DNA of 64,000 bases from Gallionellaceae bacterium (GTDB taxonomy: Bacteria; Pseudomonadota; Gammaproteobacteria; Burkholderiales; Gallionellaceae). Shown piece by piece: positions 1 through 10,026 of this stretch. The DNA is taken from contig JAIELH010000026.1 in assembly GCA_019753125.1 (NCBI GenBank), positions 1-64,000 of the forward strand, given 5' to 3'. Both the position numbers and the translations under genes were made by a program. The stretch's first letter is position 1; each line of letters begins with the position of its first letter. The notes beneath the pieces were generated by a model. That model was given only the letters and a program-made list of their open reading frames with translations. It had not been told where the DNA came from and searched no databases.

Positions 1-243
1 ATCGCCGTTGTTGCTGTTCTCCCATATGTCCGCCACATGCAGGAACGCGGAACGCTCCAGGCCGATGTCGATGAAGGCGGATTGCATCCCGGGCAGTACG
101 CGCTTGACCTTGCCGAGGTAAACATTGCTGGCAATGCCGCGACTGCTGCTGCTTTCGATGTGCAAGTCTTGTACCGCACCGAACTGCATTACGGCAACAC
201 GCATCTCCTGGGGCGTGACGTTGATCAGAATCTCATCGGTCAT
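1..243 (-). CDS. rng: Ribonuclease G, N-terminal part (runs off the window)
   Basis: Only the first 81 codons are present, read on the minus strand from an ATG at 243 and continuing past base 1. The translation opens MTDEILINVTPQEMRVAV and continues into an S1-type RNA-binding segment (SNVYLGKVKRVLPGMQSAF, then DIGLERSAFLHVADI), which is the typical start of RNase G. RNase G is an endoribonuclease of the RNase E/G family that matures the 5' end of 16S rRNA and degrades some mRNAs. It lies 10 bp downstream of maf on the same strand, a pairing common in proteobacteria, so the two are probably co-transcribed. The catalytic DNase I-like domain is outside the window. Confidence 0.9.
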   Translation of the reverse strand, partial: MTDEILINVTPQEMRVAVMQFGAVQDLHIESSSSRGIASNVYLGKVKRVLPGMQSAFIDIGLERSAFLHVADIWENSNNGD

Positions 244-253
244 TATCTTGCGC

Positions 254-871
254 TCAGGATACCGGGTATCCAAAATGTCGCAGCAGCCGGACAGTTTCGA
301 ATAACGGCAAGCCCATCACGCCGGAATAGCTGCCGGAAAGATGTTCGATGAATGCGCCGGCGTGCCCCTGGATGCCGTAGCCCCCGGCCTTGTCGGCATA
401 TTCGTTGGTGAGCAGGTAGCGGCGGATACGTTCATCATCGAGGCTGGTGAAACGTACGGTGGAAATGGAAAGCGCGGTTTCGACATGCTCGCCCAGTGCG
501 ATGGCAACCGCGCTGAGCACTTGGTGTTCGCGGCCGGAAAGCCGGCGCAACATCGCGGCAGCCTGTTCAGCATTGTTCGGCTTGCCCAAAATTTCGCCGT
601 CCAGAGTAACCGTGGTGTCGGCAGCCAGCACCGGAAACACCGGCAAATTGCGCAGCTTCAGCGCGGCATATCCGGCTTCCGCTTTGATACGGCAGATGCG
701 CTGCACGTAATTTTCCGGCAGCTCTACAGCATATGGCGTTTCGTCCACATCCACTTCGCGGATCGGATCGGATCGCAATAACAGGCTCTCGAAATTGATG
801 CCAACCTGCTTGAGCAATTCGCGTCGCCGTGGGCTTTGCGAGGCGAGGTAAATGTGCGGCTGGTTAATCAT
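254..871 (-). CDS. maf: Maf family nucleotide pyrophosphatase
   Basis: This is a 205-residue protein of normal length for Maf/YhdE enzymes. These hydrolyse non-canonical or surplus nucleoside triphosphates (dTTP/UTP type for the YhdE branch) to monophosphate and pyrophosphate in the cytosol. The conserved SQSPRRREL loop is at residues 11-19, and the catalytic AADT motif with Asp85 is followed by LDGEILGKP. It precedes rng on the same strand with a 10-bp gap. The assignment to the dTTP/UTP sub-branch rests on the ADTxVxLDGEILGKP pattern and is less certain than membership of the family. Confidence 0.9.
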   Translation of the reverse strand: MINQPHIYLASQSPRRRELLKQVGINFESLLLRSDPIREVDVDETPYAVELPENYVQRICRIKAEAGYAALKLRNLPVFPVLAADTTVTLDGEILGKPNNAEQAAAMLRRLSGREHQVLSAVAIALGEHVETALSISTVRFTSLDDERIRRYLLTNEYADKAGGYGIQGHAGAFIEHLSGSYSGVMGLPLFETVRLLRHFGYPVS

Positions 872-896
872 GCGGTAAGAATATTTTCAAATCTCA

Positions 897-1108
897 CTTA
901 CGGGCACTTCTAAAAATTCACATTTCATCCCAACTGATGGAACAACTAGCCATTCCACTAAGTTGCCAAGAAACGGCAACCAAGTGGCTGGTTATGCTGC
1001 GTTGCGTAAAAAATTTCTTGCTTACATATCATACATATGCGGCGCTGCGAAATTTTTTCCACGCCTTACATTTGGGCGAACTCTGAATTTTTAGAAGAGC
1101 CCTTACGG
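897..1108. repeat. MITE-like inverted-repeat element 1
   Basis: A non-coding element has terminal inverted repeats at 902-920 and 1084-1102, each reading GGGC[A/T]CTTCTAAAAATTCA from its own end, with one mismatch in 19. The hexamer CTTACG occurs at 897-902 and again at 1102-1107, like a target-site duplication. No convincing ORF lies inside. On the minus strand the interior carries AAGGCG, GCAGCG and TGGAATGG...TTCCATC segments that recall the core of elements 2 and 3. It fills most of the gap between groEL and maf. Confidence 0.65.
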
Positions 1109-1120
1109 TAGAACACAAAT

Positions 1121-1146
1121 GCTTCCACTTGCTGGCAAGTGGAAGC
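1121..1146 (-). terminator. Strong hairpin downstream of groESL
   Basis: A perfect 12-bp stem (GCTTCCACTTGC at 1121-1132 with its complement at 1135-1146) has a 2-nt loop. It lies about 110 bp past the groEL stop in the direction of groEL transcription. It lacks a long U tract (ATTTG follows on the minus strand), so it could be a weak terminator or an mRNA 3'-end stabiliser. Confidence 0.4.
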
Positions 1147-1179
1147 ACCAATGTTTGCATCATACCTTAACTGCCGCCT

Positions 1180-1240
1180 TTATCATCCCTCACTGTTGGC
1201 TGTAGCTCCAACATGCGCTGGCCGGCGGGAGGGATGATAA
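1180..1240. repeat. 12-bp inverted repeat just after groEL
   Basis: TTATCATCCCTC at 1180-1191 is exactly complementary to GAGGGATGATAA at 1229-1240, with a 37-nt loop. It begins 15 bp beyond the groEL stop codon and may form an mRNA 3' stem. Its function is unknown. Confidence 0.4.
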
Positions 1241-1255
1241 GCGGAAAGCCGGTGT

Positions 1256-3216
<1,961 letters not shown>

Positions 3217-3270
3217 GCTTAGCTCTCCTAAATCAGTGTGTTTGAAATAAATGTGATAGCGGGGGCGCTA

Positions 3271-3297
3271 TTAGCACTCCCCGCCAGCGACTGCTAA
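3271..3297 (-). promoter_or_regulatory. CIRCE operator (HrcA binding site)
   Basis: TTAGCACTC, then nine bases, then GACTGCTAA matches the CIRCE consensus TTAGCACTC-N9-GAGTGCTAA with a single mismatch in the right arm. It lies between the groES start and the promoter, so it would be in the 5' untranslated region or overlap the transcription start, as in other HrcA-controlled groESL operons. Confidence 0.9.
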
Positions 3298-3326
3298 TAA
3301 TAGGGGTAGCACCGCCCAATTTCAAG
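3297..3326 (-). promoter_or_regulatory. groESL promoter, sigma-70 and sigma-32 readings overlap
   Basis: Read on the minus strand, TTGAAA (3325-3320), a 17-bp spacer and TATTAT (3302-3297) form a near-ideal sigma-70 promoter. The same bases also read CTTGAAA (3326-3320), 13 bp, CCCCTATTA (3306-3298), close to the sigma-32 heat-shock consensus. The -10 abuts CIRCE. Both readings come directly from the sequence; which sigma factor is used is not known. Confidence 0.7.
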
Positions 3327-3384
3327 AGTAAAAAGAGTTTTATTTTTGAATGATTGTCCGGCGGTGCGTTAAGATGGCGGCATT

Positions 3385-4683
3385 ATGAATCTCATGTTCT
3401 GGAAGAAAAAACCCGATACCGGGAGCGGCGTAGAAGATGCGCAGGGGGATTCTTCTGTGGATGAAAAGGCGCAAGAGCCACTTGACCCTGCCGCGACAAA
3501 ACAGCAGGCCTCCGAGAGTAAACAGGAGTCGCCGAAGCAGGAGGCTTCTGTAAAAATTGGGCTGGCCGCGCGAATAAAATTGAGGTTTTCTGCCTTTGCG
3601 CAATACTTCAGGAGGGCTCCGGCATTCAAGGCGGAAGAGCATGCGCCGGGTGCGCACGGTAGCGCAGAGATTGCACAGAGTGAGGTTGCGGCGACAACTT
3701 CCGATCCGGAAGCACAGGTAAAATTGGGGCTGATTGCGCGAATAAAATCGGGGCTTGCCGCCTTGGTTTCGCGCTTCAGGAAAACGCCGGCGCCAAGCGC
3801 AGAGGAAAACCAGGGCGGAGAGACACCTCAGGAATCGAAGGATGATGCGGAGGATAGCGAAAAGGATCAGGCAAAACCAGGCCTTGTCGCGCAAATAAAA
3901 TCAAGGCTCGCCGCTGTCGTTTCGCGTTTCAGGAAAACGCCTGAGCCAAGTGTCGGGGAAGGCCGGGGCAAAGAGGCGAGCGGCAGTTCAAAAGAGAGCC
4001 CGAAGAGTGCAGGGGAAGCCACGGAAGAGTCCGGCCGGCTAGCTGTTTTTTCGGAGTATAAAAAATACCTGATTCTCGTTTTGCTGCTTTTGTTGTTGGG
4101 CGCTGGCGTATACGCTGCCTGGGATATCATCTTTCCACCGTTGATCAGGAAACCCACTCCTCATGTCGTTCGCAAGCCTGCTGTTCAGGAGCAGGCGTCT
4201 CAGGTTCAGGAAACCGCACCTCAGGCTCCAGAGCCTGTGCCCCAAGCTCCAGAGCAGGCGCCTCAGGCTCAGGGGGCGGCATCCCAGCCTCAGGAAACGG
4301 CGCCTCCGACAGATATCAAAGCGATCAACAAGAGCGAAGAAGCCTGGGCACGCGCCGAGGCGCTAAAAAAACAGAGCGAAGAAGCGCGGGCGCAAGCCGA
4401 GGCGCTCAGGAAAGAAAGCGAGGCTGCGCAAGCTAGGGCAGAGGAGCTCAAAAAGAAAGAAGAAGAGGAAAAGGCCAGGGTCGAAGCGCTCAGAAAAAAG
4501 AATGAAGAAGAAAAGGCGCGAGCCGAGGCACTCAAAAAATCATCCCGGCAACAGCAGTCGCTACAGCCCGGTGAAGTAGCGGTTGGCGGCGGCGACCCCA
4601 AAACTTCCGCCAAGTCGTTAAAAGAAGCGATCGAAGCGATGAACAACAGTTCGGGTCAGAGTCCCAAAAAATCGGCCAAATAA
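3385..4683 (+). CDS. Unknown membrane protein with three internal repeats, Pro/Gln stalk and coiled coil
   Basis: I do not recognise this 432-residue protein. Three copies of an amphipathic, basic segment of about 25 residues (pattern LGLxARIKxxLxAxVSRFRKTP) occur near residues 58-82, 114-138 and 165-191, separated by acidic Ser/Glu/Gln-rich linkers. One transmembrane helix (YLILVLLLLLLGAGVYAAW) is at about 228-246. After it come a Pro/Gln/Ala repeat stalk (265-308), a long charged Ala/Glu/Lys coiled coil (315-386) and a Ser/Lys-rich tail. The layout resembles TonB/TolA-like or SPOR-adjacent proteins, but no diagnostic domain is visible. It is divergent from groES. The start could be the ATG at 3385 or the Met four codons in (MFWKKK). 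Confidence 0.7.
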   Translation: MNLMFWKKKPDTGSGVEDAQGDSSVDEKAQEPLDPAATKQQASESKQESPKQEASVKIGLAARIKLRFSAFAQYFRRAPAFKAEEHAPGAHGSAEIAQSEVAATTSDPEAQVKLGLIARIKSGLAALVSRFRKTPAPSAEENQGGETPQESKDDAEDSEKDQAKPGLVAQIKSRLAAVVSRFRKTPEPSVGEGRGKEASGSSKESPKSAGEATEESGRLAVFSEYKKYLILVLLLLLLGAGVYAAWDIIFPPLIRKPTPHVVRKPAVQEQASQVQETAPQAPEPVPQAPEQAPQAQGAASQPQETAPPTDIKAINKSEEAWARAEALKKQSEEARAQAEALRKESEAAQARAEELKKKEEEEKARVEALRKKNEEEKARAEALKKSSRQQQSLQPGEVAVGGGDPKTSAKSLKEAIEAMNNSSGQSPKKSAK

Positions 4684-4707
4684 ATTGTCAATATCAGCCT
4701 GCGCAGC

Positions 4708-5958
4708 CTACTCTTTGGCGGGCAGCGCGATTTTGTTATCGGTGCTGAACTGGTAATCGTGGAAGATGTGTTCGGTGGACAGTGTCTGATAAGCGCCGTC
4801 CGCATTGCGAAGGGTTGTGTCCTTGAGGCGGTAGGTGTAATGCCCGCAAGTCCAGCAATCGTAATTGCGCATGTGGGTGCACAAACAGATCTTGTCCTTG
4901 ACGGAGATTTTTCTCGCGCCGGGATGCAGCGCCAGTTCGCGGTTATACGCGTCGATGTACGAGCAATTGCCGTTGGCGTCGAGGATGTAGCCGTATGCCT
5001 CGCAGTTCGGGCGTATCCCGGAGCCGATCGCCGGACAATTTTTCAGCATGCGCATCGGGTAGCCGGTCGGTGACAGCATGTTCACCTCGATGTCGCTTTC
5101 GCTGGCCTTGAAGTATTCCTGCTGCACTTTTTCAGGAATGCCGCATTCCTTCGCGACGGTGAAGCGCGTCGCCACCTGCACCGCTGCCGCGCCGGCTTCG
5201 AGAAAGCCTGCCGCATCGCTGCCGGTGAAGATTCCGCCGGCGGGAATCAGCGGGATATCCAGATGTTCCGTTTTCAGGTATTGCTGAATTTCGGCGAAGA
5301 TCGTGTACAGGTCATATTGCGCCCAGTCCATGCCGAAACCCAGGTGCCCTCCCGCCAGCGGTCCTTCCACGACGATGAAATCGGGCAGCCGGCCCAGCTT
5401 GGAATTTTTGCGCAGGAACAGTTGCAGCGCGCGCAGCGAAGAAACGATGATGCCCAGCTTGGCGTCGCGGAAGCGCGGGTGATCTTCCATCAACGCAAAC
5501 GAGCCGAGATGCAATCCGGCGGCCAGCGTGATGCCGTCGATGCCTTCATCCAGCGCGGCGATCAGGCGCGCGCGCAGCGTTTCGCGCGGCGCGTTCATCG
5601 TGAGCTTTTCCATGCAGTTGATGAAGATCATGCCATCGCCGCGCTTGGCTTGCATCGTGCGTCTGACATGCAGGCGCGTCGCCTCGGCCACATGCCCGAG
5701 ATCAAACTGCGCGGCAGCCTTGTTGGGGTTTGCGACGTTGTACTTGTATTGCCGGAGCCTGTCCTTGACGAAACGCGTCTTGTAATGACGGTCGGAAACA
5801 GTCGGCAGCATCGCATCCGATATATGCCCGACGCCGCCCAGACGTGCGACTTCCAGCGCCAGTTCGGCAGTGGAAATATCCACGCCCATTCCGCCGATCA
5901 TGATTGGCACCAGCTCGCGTTCGCCAAAGCGCAGGCGGAAATCATCCACACGTTTCAT
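4708..5958 (-). CDS. Nitronate monooxygenase / 2-nitropropane dioxygenase family flavoprotein
   Basis: This 416-residue protein has a TIM-barrel FMN-binding layout: an N-terminal PIMIGGMGVDIST strand, the glycine-rich phosphate-binding segments VVEGPLAGGHLGFG and PLIPAGGIFTGSD, and EAGAAAVQVATRF near the end of the barrel. Enzymes of this family oxidise alkyl nitronates or serve as enoyl reductase-like flavoproteins; the true substrate here is unknown. The C-terminal 100 residues are unusual and cysteine-rich (NCEAYG, then CLCTHMRNYDCWTCGH) and could bind a metal or Fe-S cluster. It converges on the 432-residue protein, with 24 bp between the stop codons. Confidence 0.8.
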   Translation of the reverse strand: MKRVDDFRLRFGERELVPIMIGGMGVDISTAELALEVARLGGVGHISDAMLPTVSDRHYKTRFVKDRLRQYKYNVANPNKAAAQFDLGHVAEATRLHVRRTMQAKRGDGMIFINCMEKLTMNAPRETLRARLIAALDEGIDGITLAAGLHLGSFALMEDHPRFRDAKLGIIVSSLRALQLFLRKNSKLGRLPDFIVVEGPLAGGHLGFGMDWAQYDLYTIFAEIQQYLKTEHLDIPLIPAGGIFTGSDAAGFLEAGAAAVQVATRFTVAKECGIPEKVQQEYFKASESDIEVNMLSPTGYPMRMLKNCPAIGSGIRPNCEAYGYILDANGNCSYIDAYNRELALHPGARKISVKDKICLCTHMRNYDCWTCGHYTYRLKDTTLRNADGAYQTLSTEHIFHDYQFSTDNKIALPAKE

Positions 5959-5985
5959 TACTTCTTCTTTCTGACTGCTGAATAG

Positions 5986-6231
5986 TTGAACCTAGAAACC
6001 CCAGTTGACCGCTAGTCTTGATATACAACATCATGACGCCAATAAATTTTTTCATTGTTCCTGCACTCACCCATCTGATGAGCCCGCTACGTGGCGGATT
6101 GCACGGTTTATGGAGCACATGGCGGTGTTGCAGCTCCTTGGAATGGAGCGACCATTCCGCGTCGCCGCGCCTTGCCATGTACCCCATAAACCGCACACTC
6201 CACCACGTCCAACTGAGGTTTCTAGGTTGAA
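5986..6231. repeat. MITE-like inverted-repeat element 2
   Basis: The terminal inverted repeats are 5986-6008 (TTGAACCTAGAAACCCCAGT...) and 6207-6231, whose complement reads TTCAACCTAGAAACCTCAGT..., with about four differences over 24 bases. On the minus strand the interior (6174-6122) contains CAAGGCGCGGCGACGCGG, a palindromic GAATGGTCGCTCCATTC and GCAACACCGC. This aligns with the core of element 3 at 37235-37289. Short ORFs crossing it have no family resemblance and are treated as spurious. It fills the gap between the nitronate monooxygenase gene and the SDR gene. Confidence 0.65.
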
Positions 6232-6280
6232 GTGTGAAGGATGCCACAGATGGGGTAATACGGGAAGCGCGGGCCGGATT

Positions 6281-7183
6281 TTACCCCGGCTCCAGCAGGT
6301 CGTGCAGCGCATCCGTCAGGCCGGGGTGGGCAAAACGATAATGCGCCGCCTCCATCCTCATCGGCAACACTCTTTGGCCTTCCAGTAACAGACTGGCACG
6401 CTCGCCCATGGCCAGCTTCAGCAAAGCCGCCGGCGCGGCAAACAATGCGGGCCGATGTAACACGGCTGCCAGCGTTGCGGTGAATACCGCATTGGTGACT
6501 GGCCGCGGGGCGGCCATGTTATATGGCCCTGCGGCGTGGGGGTCGCGCAACAATCCGAGCGCCATTGCCACATAATCGGCCATATGGATCCAGCTCATCC
6601 ACTGTTTGCCGTCGCCCAGCCGCGCGCCCAGCCCAAGCTTGAATGCCGGCAGCATTTTCCGGAGCATGCCGCCATCGTTGCTCAACACCGGGGCGGTGCG
6701 CAACAGGCATACGCGCACGCCTGAGTTTTCCGCGCCGCGCGCCGCGTCTTCCCATGCGCTGCATAGCTCTGCGGCGAAGCCTTTGCCGGCGCTGGCGGTT
6801 TCGTCCAGCACGGCATCGCCGCGGTTGCCGTAATAGCCGACTGCCGAGCCGCTCAGCAATATCGCCGGTTTGTGTTTCGCGACGGCGATGCGCCGCACCA
6901 GTTCTCCGGTGAGCGTGACGCGGCTGTCCCACAATGCCTGTTTGTATTCTGCCGTCCAGCGCTTGTCCACAATCGGTTCACCCGCCAGGTTGATGACCGC
7001 ATCGAAGGCCTGTCCGGGCTGCCATTCTGTCAGGCTGGCCAGCGCATGAACCGCCGCGCCGCATTTGCCCCGCACCGAAGCCGGGTTGCGGCTAAACACC
7101 GTCAATTCATGGCCTTCCGCCAGTAACGCCTTGCACAACTGGCGCCCGATCAGGCCGGTGCCGCCGGTAATCAGAATATGCAT
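6281..7183 (-). CDS. TIGR01777-type NAD(P)-dependent epimerase (YfcH-like)
   Basis: This 300-residue atypical short-chain dehydrogenase has the N-terminal Rossmann motif ILITGGTGLIGRQL. It also shows the family hallmarks VINLAGEPI, KRWTAEYK, SGSAVGYYG (active-site Tyr region), RTAPVLS, WIHMADYV and a C-terminal DUF1731-like end rich in leucine and proline (RVLPMRMEAAHYRFAHP). Members resemble the cell-division inhibitor SulA-like/YfcH group, but the substrate is unknown. The gene is divergent from bioA with about 75 bp between starts, and it lies next to MITE-like element 2. Confidence 0.85.
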   Translation of the reverse strand: MHILITGGTGLIGRQLCKALLAEGHELTVFSRNPASVRGKCGAAVHALASLTEWQPGQAFDAVINLAGEPIVDKRWTAEYKQALWDSRVTLTGELVRRIAVAKHKPAILLSGSAVGYYGNRGDAVLDETASAGKGFAAELCSAWEDAARGAENSGVRVCLLRTAPVLSNDGGMLRKMLPAFKLGLGARLGDGKQWMSWIHMADYVAMALGLLRDPHAAGPYNMAAPRPVTNAVFTATLAAVLHRPALFAAPAALLKLAMGERASLLLEGQRVLPMRMEAAHYRFAHPGLTDALHDLLEPG

Positions 7184-7259
7184 GATTTGCCTCCCTCCGG
7201 AAATATTATTCGGGACATTAATCTGCTGGTTCGTCGCAAAACCCGCTATGATTTCACGT

Positions 7260-8588
7260 ATGCCGAATCATACTCCAACCAATGCCGACCTATTGGCGCG
7301 CAGCCTTTCTGCCGTGTGGCACCCCTGCTCGCAGATGAAACATTACGAGCAATTTCCGCTTGTGCCGATCGCGCGCGGCGCGGGCGTATGGCTGCATGAT
7401 TACGACGGCAACCGCTACCTGGATGCGGTGAGTTCCTGGTGGGTGAACCTGTTCGGCCATTGCAACCCGCGTATCAACGCCGCGTTGCGCGAGCAGCTCG
7501 AGACGCTCGAACACGTGATGCTGGCAGGCTTCACCCATGAGCCGGTGGTGCGGCTTTCCGAACGGCTGAGCGAACTCGCGCCCGCCGGATTGGGGCATTG
7601 CTTCTACGGTTCGGATGGCGCATCGGCCACCGAGATTGCGTTGAAGATGAGCGCACACTATTGGCGCAACAGCGGCCAGCCCGGCAAGACGCAGTTCATC
7701 AGCCTGACCAGCAGCTATCACGGCGAAACCTTGGGTGCGTTGTCGGTCACCGATGTCGCGCTGTTCCGCGACGCCTACGGCGCATTGATCCGGCAGCAGG
7801 CTACCGTGCCCAGCCCGGACTGGCGCTCCGCAGATACCGGAGAAAGCGCGGAAGATTTTGCGCTGCGCTGCGCGGAGCGGCTCGAAGCCCATTTGCAACA
7901 GCACCATGCACAGCTTGCCGCGTTCATCATCGAGCCGCTGGTGCAGGGCGCGGCGGGCATGGCGATGTATCACCCGGCCTACCTGCGGCGTGTGCGCCAG
8001 CTTTGCGACGCCTACTGCGTACATTTGATCGCCGACGAGATCGCGGTAGGGATGGGGCGCACCGGCACGATGTTCGCGTGCGAACAAGGAGAAATCAGCC
8101 CGGACTTTTTGCTGCTCTCCAAAGGCATCACTGGCGGCTACCTGCCGCTGTCGGTCGTGATGACGCGCGACGCAATCTATCAGGCGTTCTATGACGACCA
8201 AACCGCCCGCGCTTTCCTGCATTCGCATTCCTATACCGGCAATCCGCTGGCCTGCCGTGCCGCGCTGGCGACGCTGGACATCTTCGCGCAAGACACGGTG
8301 CTGGACGCCAATCGCAGCAAGGCGGCCTTTTTCAATCGTTGTGCCGCGCCGTTGCGCGAGCATCAGAAAGTGAAGCATTTCCGCAACACCGGCATGATCT
8401 GGGCATTCGAGGTGGACACGCCATACGCGGATTTTGCGCGGCGCTGTTTTGCGCTGGGACTGAAAAACGAACTGCTGCTGCGCCCGATGGGCAACACGGT
8501 ATATTTTATGCCGCCATATGTCATCGATGAACAGGAGATGCAGGCACTGGCGGCGCGCACGCTGAAGATTGTCGAGGCGCTGACATGA
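7260..8588 (+). CDS. bioA: Adenosylmethionine-8-amino-7-oxononanoate aminotransferase
   Basis: This class III PLP aminotransferase of biotin synthesis transfers the amino group of SAM to 7-keto-8-aminopelargonate to give 7,8-diaminopelargonate. BioA-specific motifs are visible: VWHPCSQMKHYE, YLDAVSSWWVNLFGH, FIIEPLVQGAAGM, LIADEIAVGMGRTGTMFA, the PLP lysine in LLSKGITGGYLPLS, and FLHSHSYTGNPLACRAAL. The ATG at 7260 gives 442 residues, the usual length. The reading frame is open further upstream, but that extension overlaps the divergent SDR gene and looks non-coding. No other biotin genes are nearby. It overlaps dacB by four bases (ATGA). Confidence 0.93.
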   Translation: MPNHTPTNADLLARSLSAVWHPCSQMKHYEQFPLVPIARGAGVWLHDYDGNRYLDAVSSWWVNLFGHCNPRINAALREQLETLEHVMLAGFTHEPVVRLSERLSELAPAGLGHCFYGSDGASATEIALKMSAHYWRNSGQPGKTQFISLTSSYHGETLGALSVTDVALFRDAYGALIRQQATVPSPDWRSADTGESAEDFALRCAERLEAHLQQHHAQLAAFIIEPLVQGAAGMAMYHPAYLRRVRQLCDAYCVHLIADEIAVGMGRTGTMFACEQGEISPDFLLLSKGITGGYLPLSVVMTRDAIYQAFYDDQTARAFLHSHSYTGNPLACRAALATLDIFAQDTVLDANRSKAAFFNRCAAPLREHQKVKHFRNTGMIWAFEVDTPYADFARRCFALGLKNELLLRPMGNTVYFMPPYVIDEQEMQALAARTLKIVEALT

Positions 8589-9997
8589 CGAATCTTGCCG
8601 TGAAATTCGCGCTGCTCGTTATCGCTGTTTTATCGGCCGAGGCGCAAGCCGTATCGTTGCCGCCCGGTGTGCAGCAAACACTCAAAGATGCCGGCATCCC
8701 GCTGTCCGGCGTCGCGATCGAAGTGCGTGAAGTGAACGCGCGCAAGCCGCTGATCAGCCTGAACGCCGGGCAGGCGATGAATCCGGCTTCGACGATGAAG
8801 CTGCTCACCACGTATGCCGCGCTGGATTTGCTCGGGCCGGCCTACACCTGGAAGACCGAGGCCTATCTCGACGGTGAGCTGAAGGAGGGTGTGCTGTACG
8901 GTGATCTGGTGCTGAAGGGCTATGGCGACCCGAAGTTCACGATCGAGCAATTCTGGTTGTGGCTGAGCGAGTTGCGCGCGCGCGGCCTGCGCGAGATACG
9001 CGGCGATCTGGTGCTGGATCGCAGCTTTTTCGAATTGCCCGCGCATGACCCGGCTGCTTTCGACAATGACCCGGTGCGCGCCTACAATGTCGGGCCGGAT
9101 GCGTTGCTGCTGAACTTCAACACGCTGCGGCTGCGTTATGTGCCCGAAGCCGGCACGCTGAAGATCATCAGCGAACCGGCGCTGGACGGCGTCATGCTGG
9201 ACAACCGGCTTGCACCGAAAACCGCCCCGCGTTCAACGAAAGGCGGCTGCGACAATTGGGACGATACTGTTCGCGTGCAGCCGAACGGCGACAGCATCAT
9301 CCTGCAAGGCGGCTATCCCGGCGAATGCGGCGAGCGCGAACAGAATCTCAGTGTGATGCCGCATACGCGCTATGTCGAAGCGGTGTTCCGCGCACTGTGG
9401 AAGGAGTTGGGCGGCACGCTGAAAGGCAGGCAGCGCGAGGGTGTGGCCGGTAGCGGCGCGCGGCTGTTTGCGACGCATTATTCCGAGCCGCTGAGCGCGA
9501 TCATCCGCGACATCAACAAATTCAGCAACAATGTGATGGCGCGGCAGTTGTTCCTGACACTGGGTGCAACCGAAAAAGCGAGTATCGGGCGCAGCATGCA
9601 GGCCGTGCAAAACTGGCTCGGAAAACAGCAACTCGATTTTCCCGAGCTGGTGCTTGAAAACGGTGCGGGCTTGTCGCGCCAGGAGCGCATCAGCGCCGCG
9701 CACCTGGCGCACCTGCTGCAGCATGCCGCCAACCATCGGCTCAGCGCCGAACTGCAAGCCTCATTGCCGATACTCGGCGTCGATGGCTCGGTGAAAAAAC
9801 GCTTCAGGGATAGCGCAATAGCGGGCCATGCGCATCTCAAAACCGGGACGCTGGAGGGCGTGAAAGCCATTGCCGGTTACGTTCATGCACGCAGCGGAAA
9901 ACAGTGGGTTGTCGTGTTTGTCATCAATCACCCGAATGCCAAATACGGGCAAGCCGCGCAGGATATGCTGATCGAGTGGCTGCAACAGCGACATTAG
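8585..9997 (+). CDS. dacB: D-alanyl-D-alanine carboxypeptidase/endopeptidase (PBP4 family)
   Basis: This 470-residue low-molecular-weight penicillin-binding protein of family S13 acts on periplasmic peptidoglycan cross-links. An N-terminal signal peptide (AVKFALLVIAVLSAEAQA) is followed by the three active-site boxes: SxxK in PASTMKLL (around residue 76), SxN in KFSNNVMARQ and KTG in HLKTGTLEGVKAIAGYV near the C-terminus. It starts inside the bioA stop (ATGA overlap), which implies translational coupling. It converges on the gene at 10027-10638. Confidence 0.93.
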   Translation: MTNLAVKFALLVIAVLSAEAQAVSLPPGVQQTLKDAGIPLSGVAIEVREVNARKPLISLNAGQAMNPASTMKLLTTYAALDLLGPAYTWKTEAYLDGELKEGVLYGDLVLKGYGDPKFTIEQFWLWLSELRARGLREIRGDLVLDRSFFELPAHDPAAFDNDPVRAYNVGPDALLLNFNTLRLRYVPEAGTLKIISEPALDGVMLDNRLAPKTAPRSTKGGCDNWDDTVRVQPNGDSIILQGGYPGECGEREQNLSVMPHTRYVEAVFRALWKELGGTLKGRQREGVAGSGARLFATHYSEPLSAIIRDINKFSNNVMARQLFLTLGATEKASIGRSMQAVQNWLGKQQLDFPELVLENGAGLSRQERISAAHLAHLLQHAANHRLSAELQASLPILGVDGSVKKRFRDSAIAGHAHLKTGTLEGVKAIAGYVHARSGKQWVVVFVINHPNAKYGQAAQDMLIEWLQQRH

Positions 9998-10026
9998 TGT
10001 GCTGCGAAACCTCAGGCAACTGTCTT

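Noticed and set aside
5942..6247. A 101-codon frame across MITE-like element 2
   Set aside because: It consists of element sequence plus the upstream end of the nitronate monooxygenase gene and has no protein-like composition.
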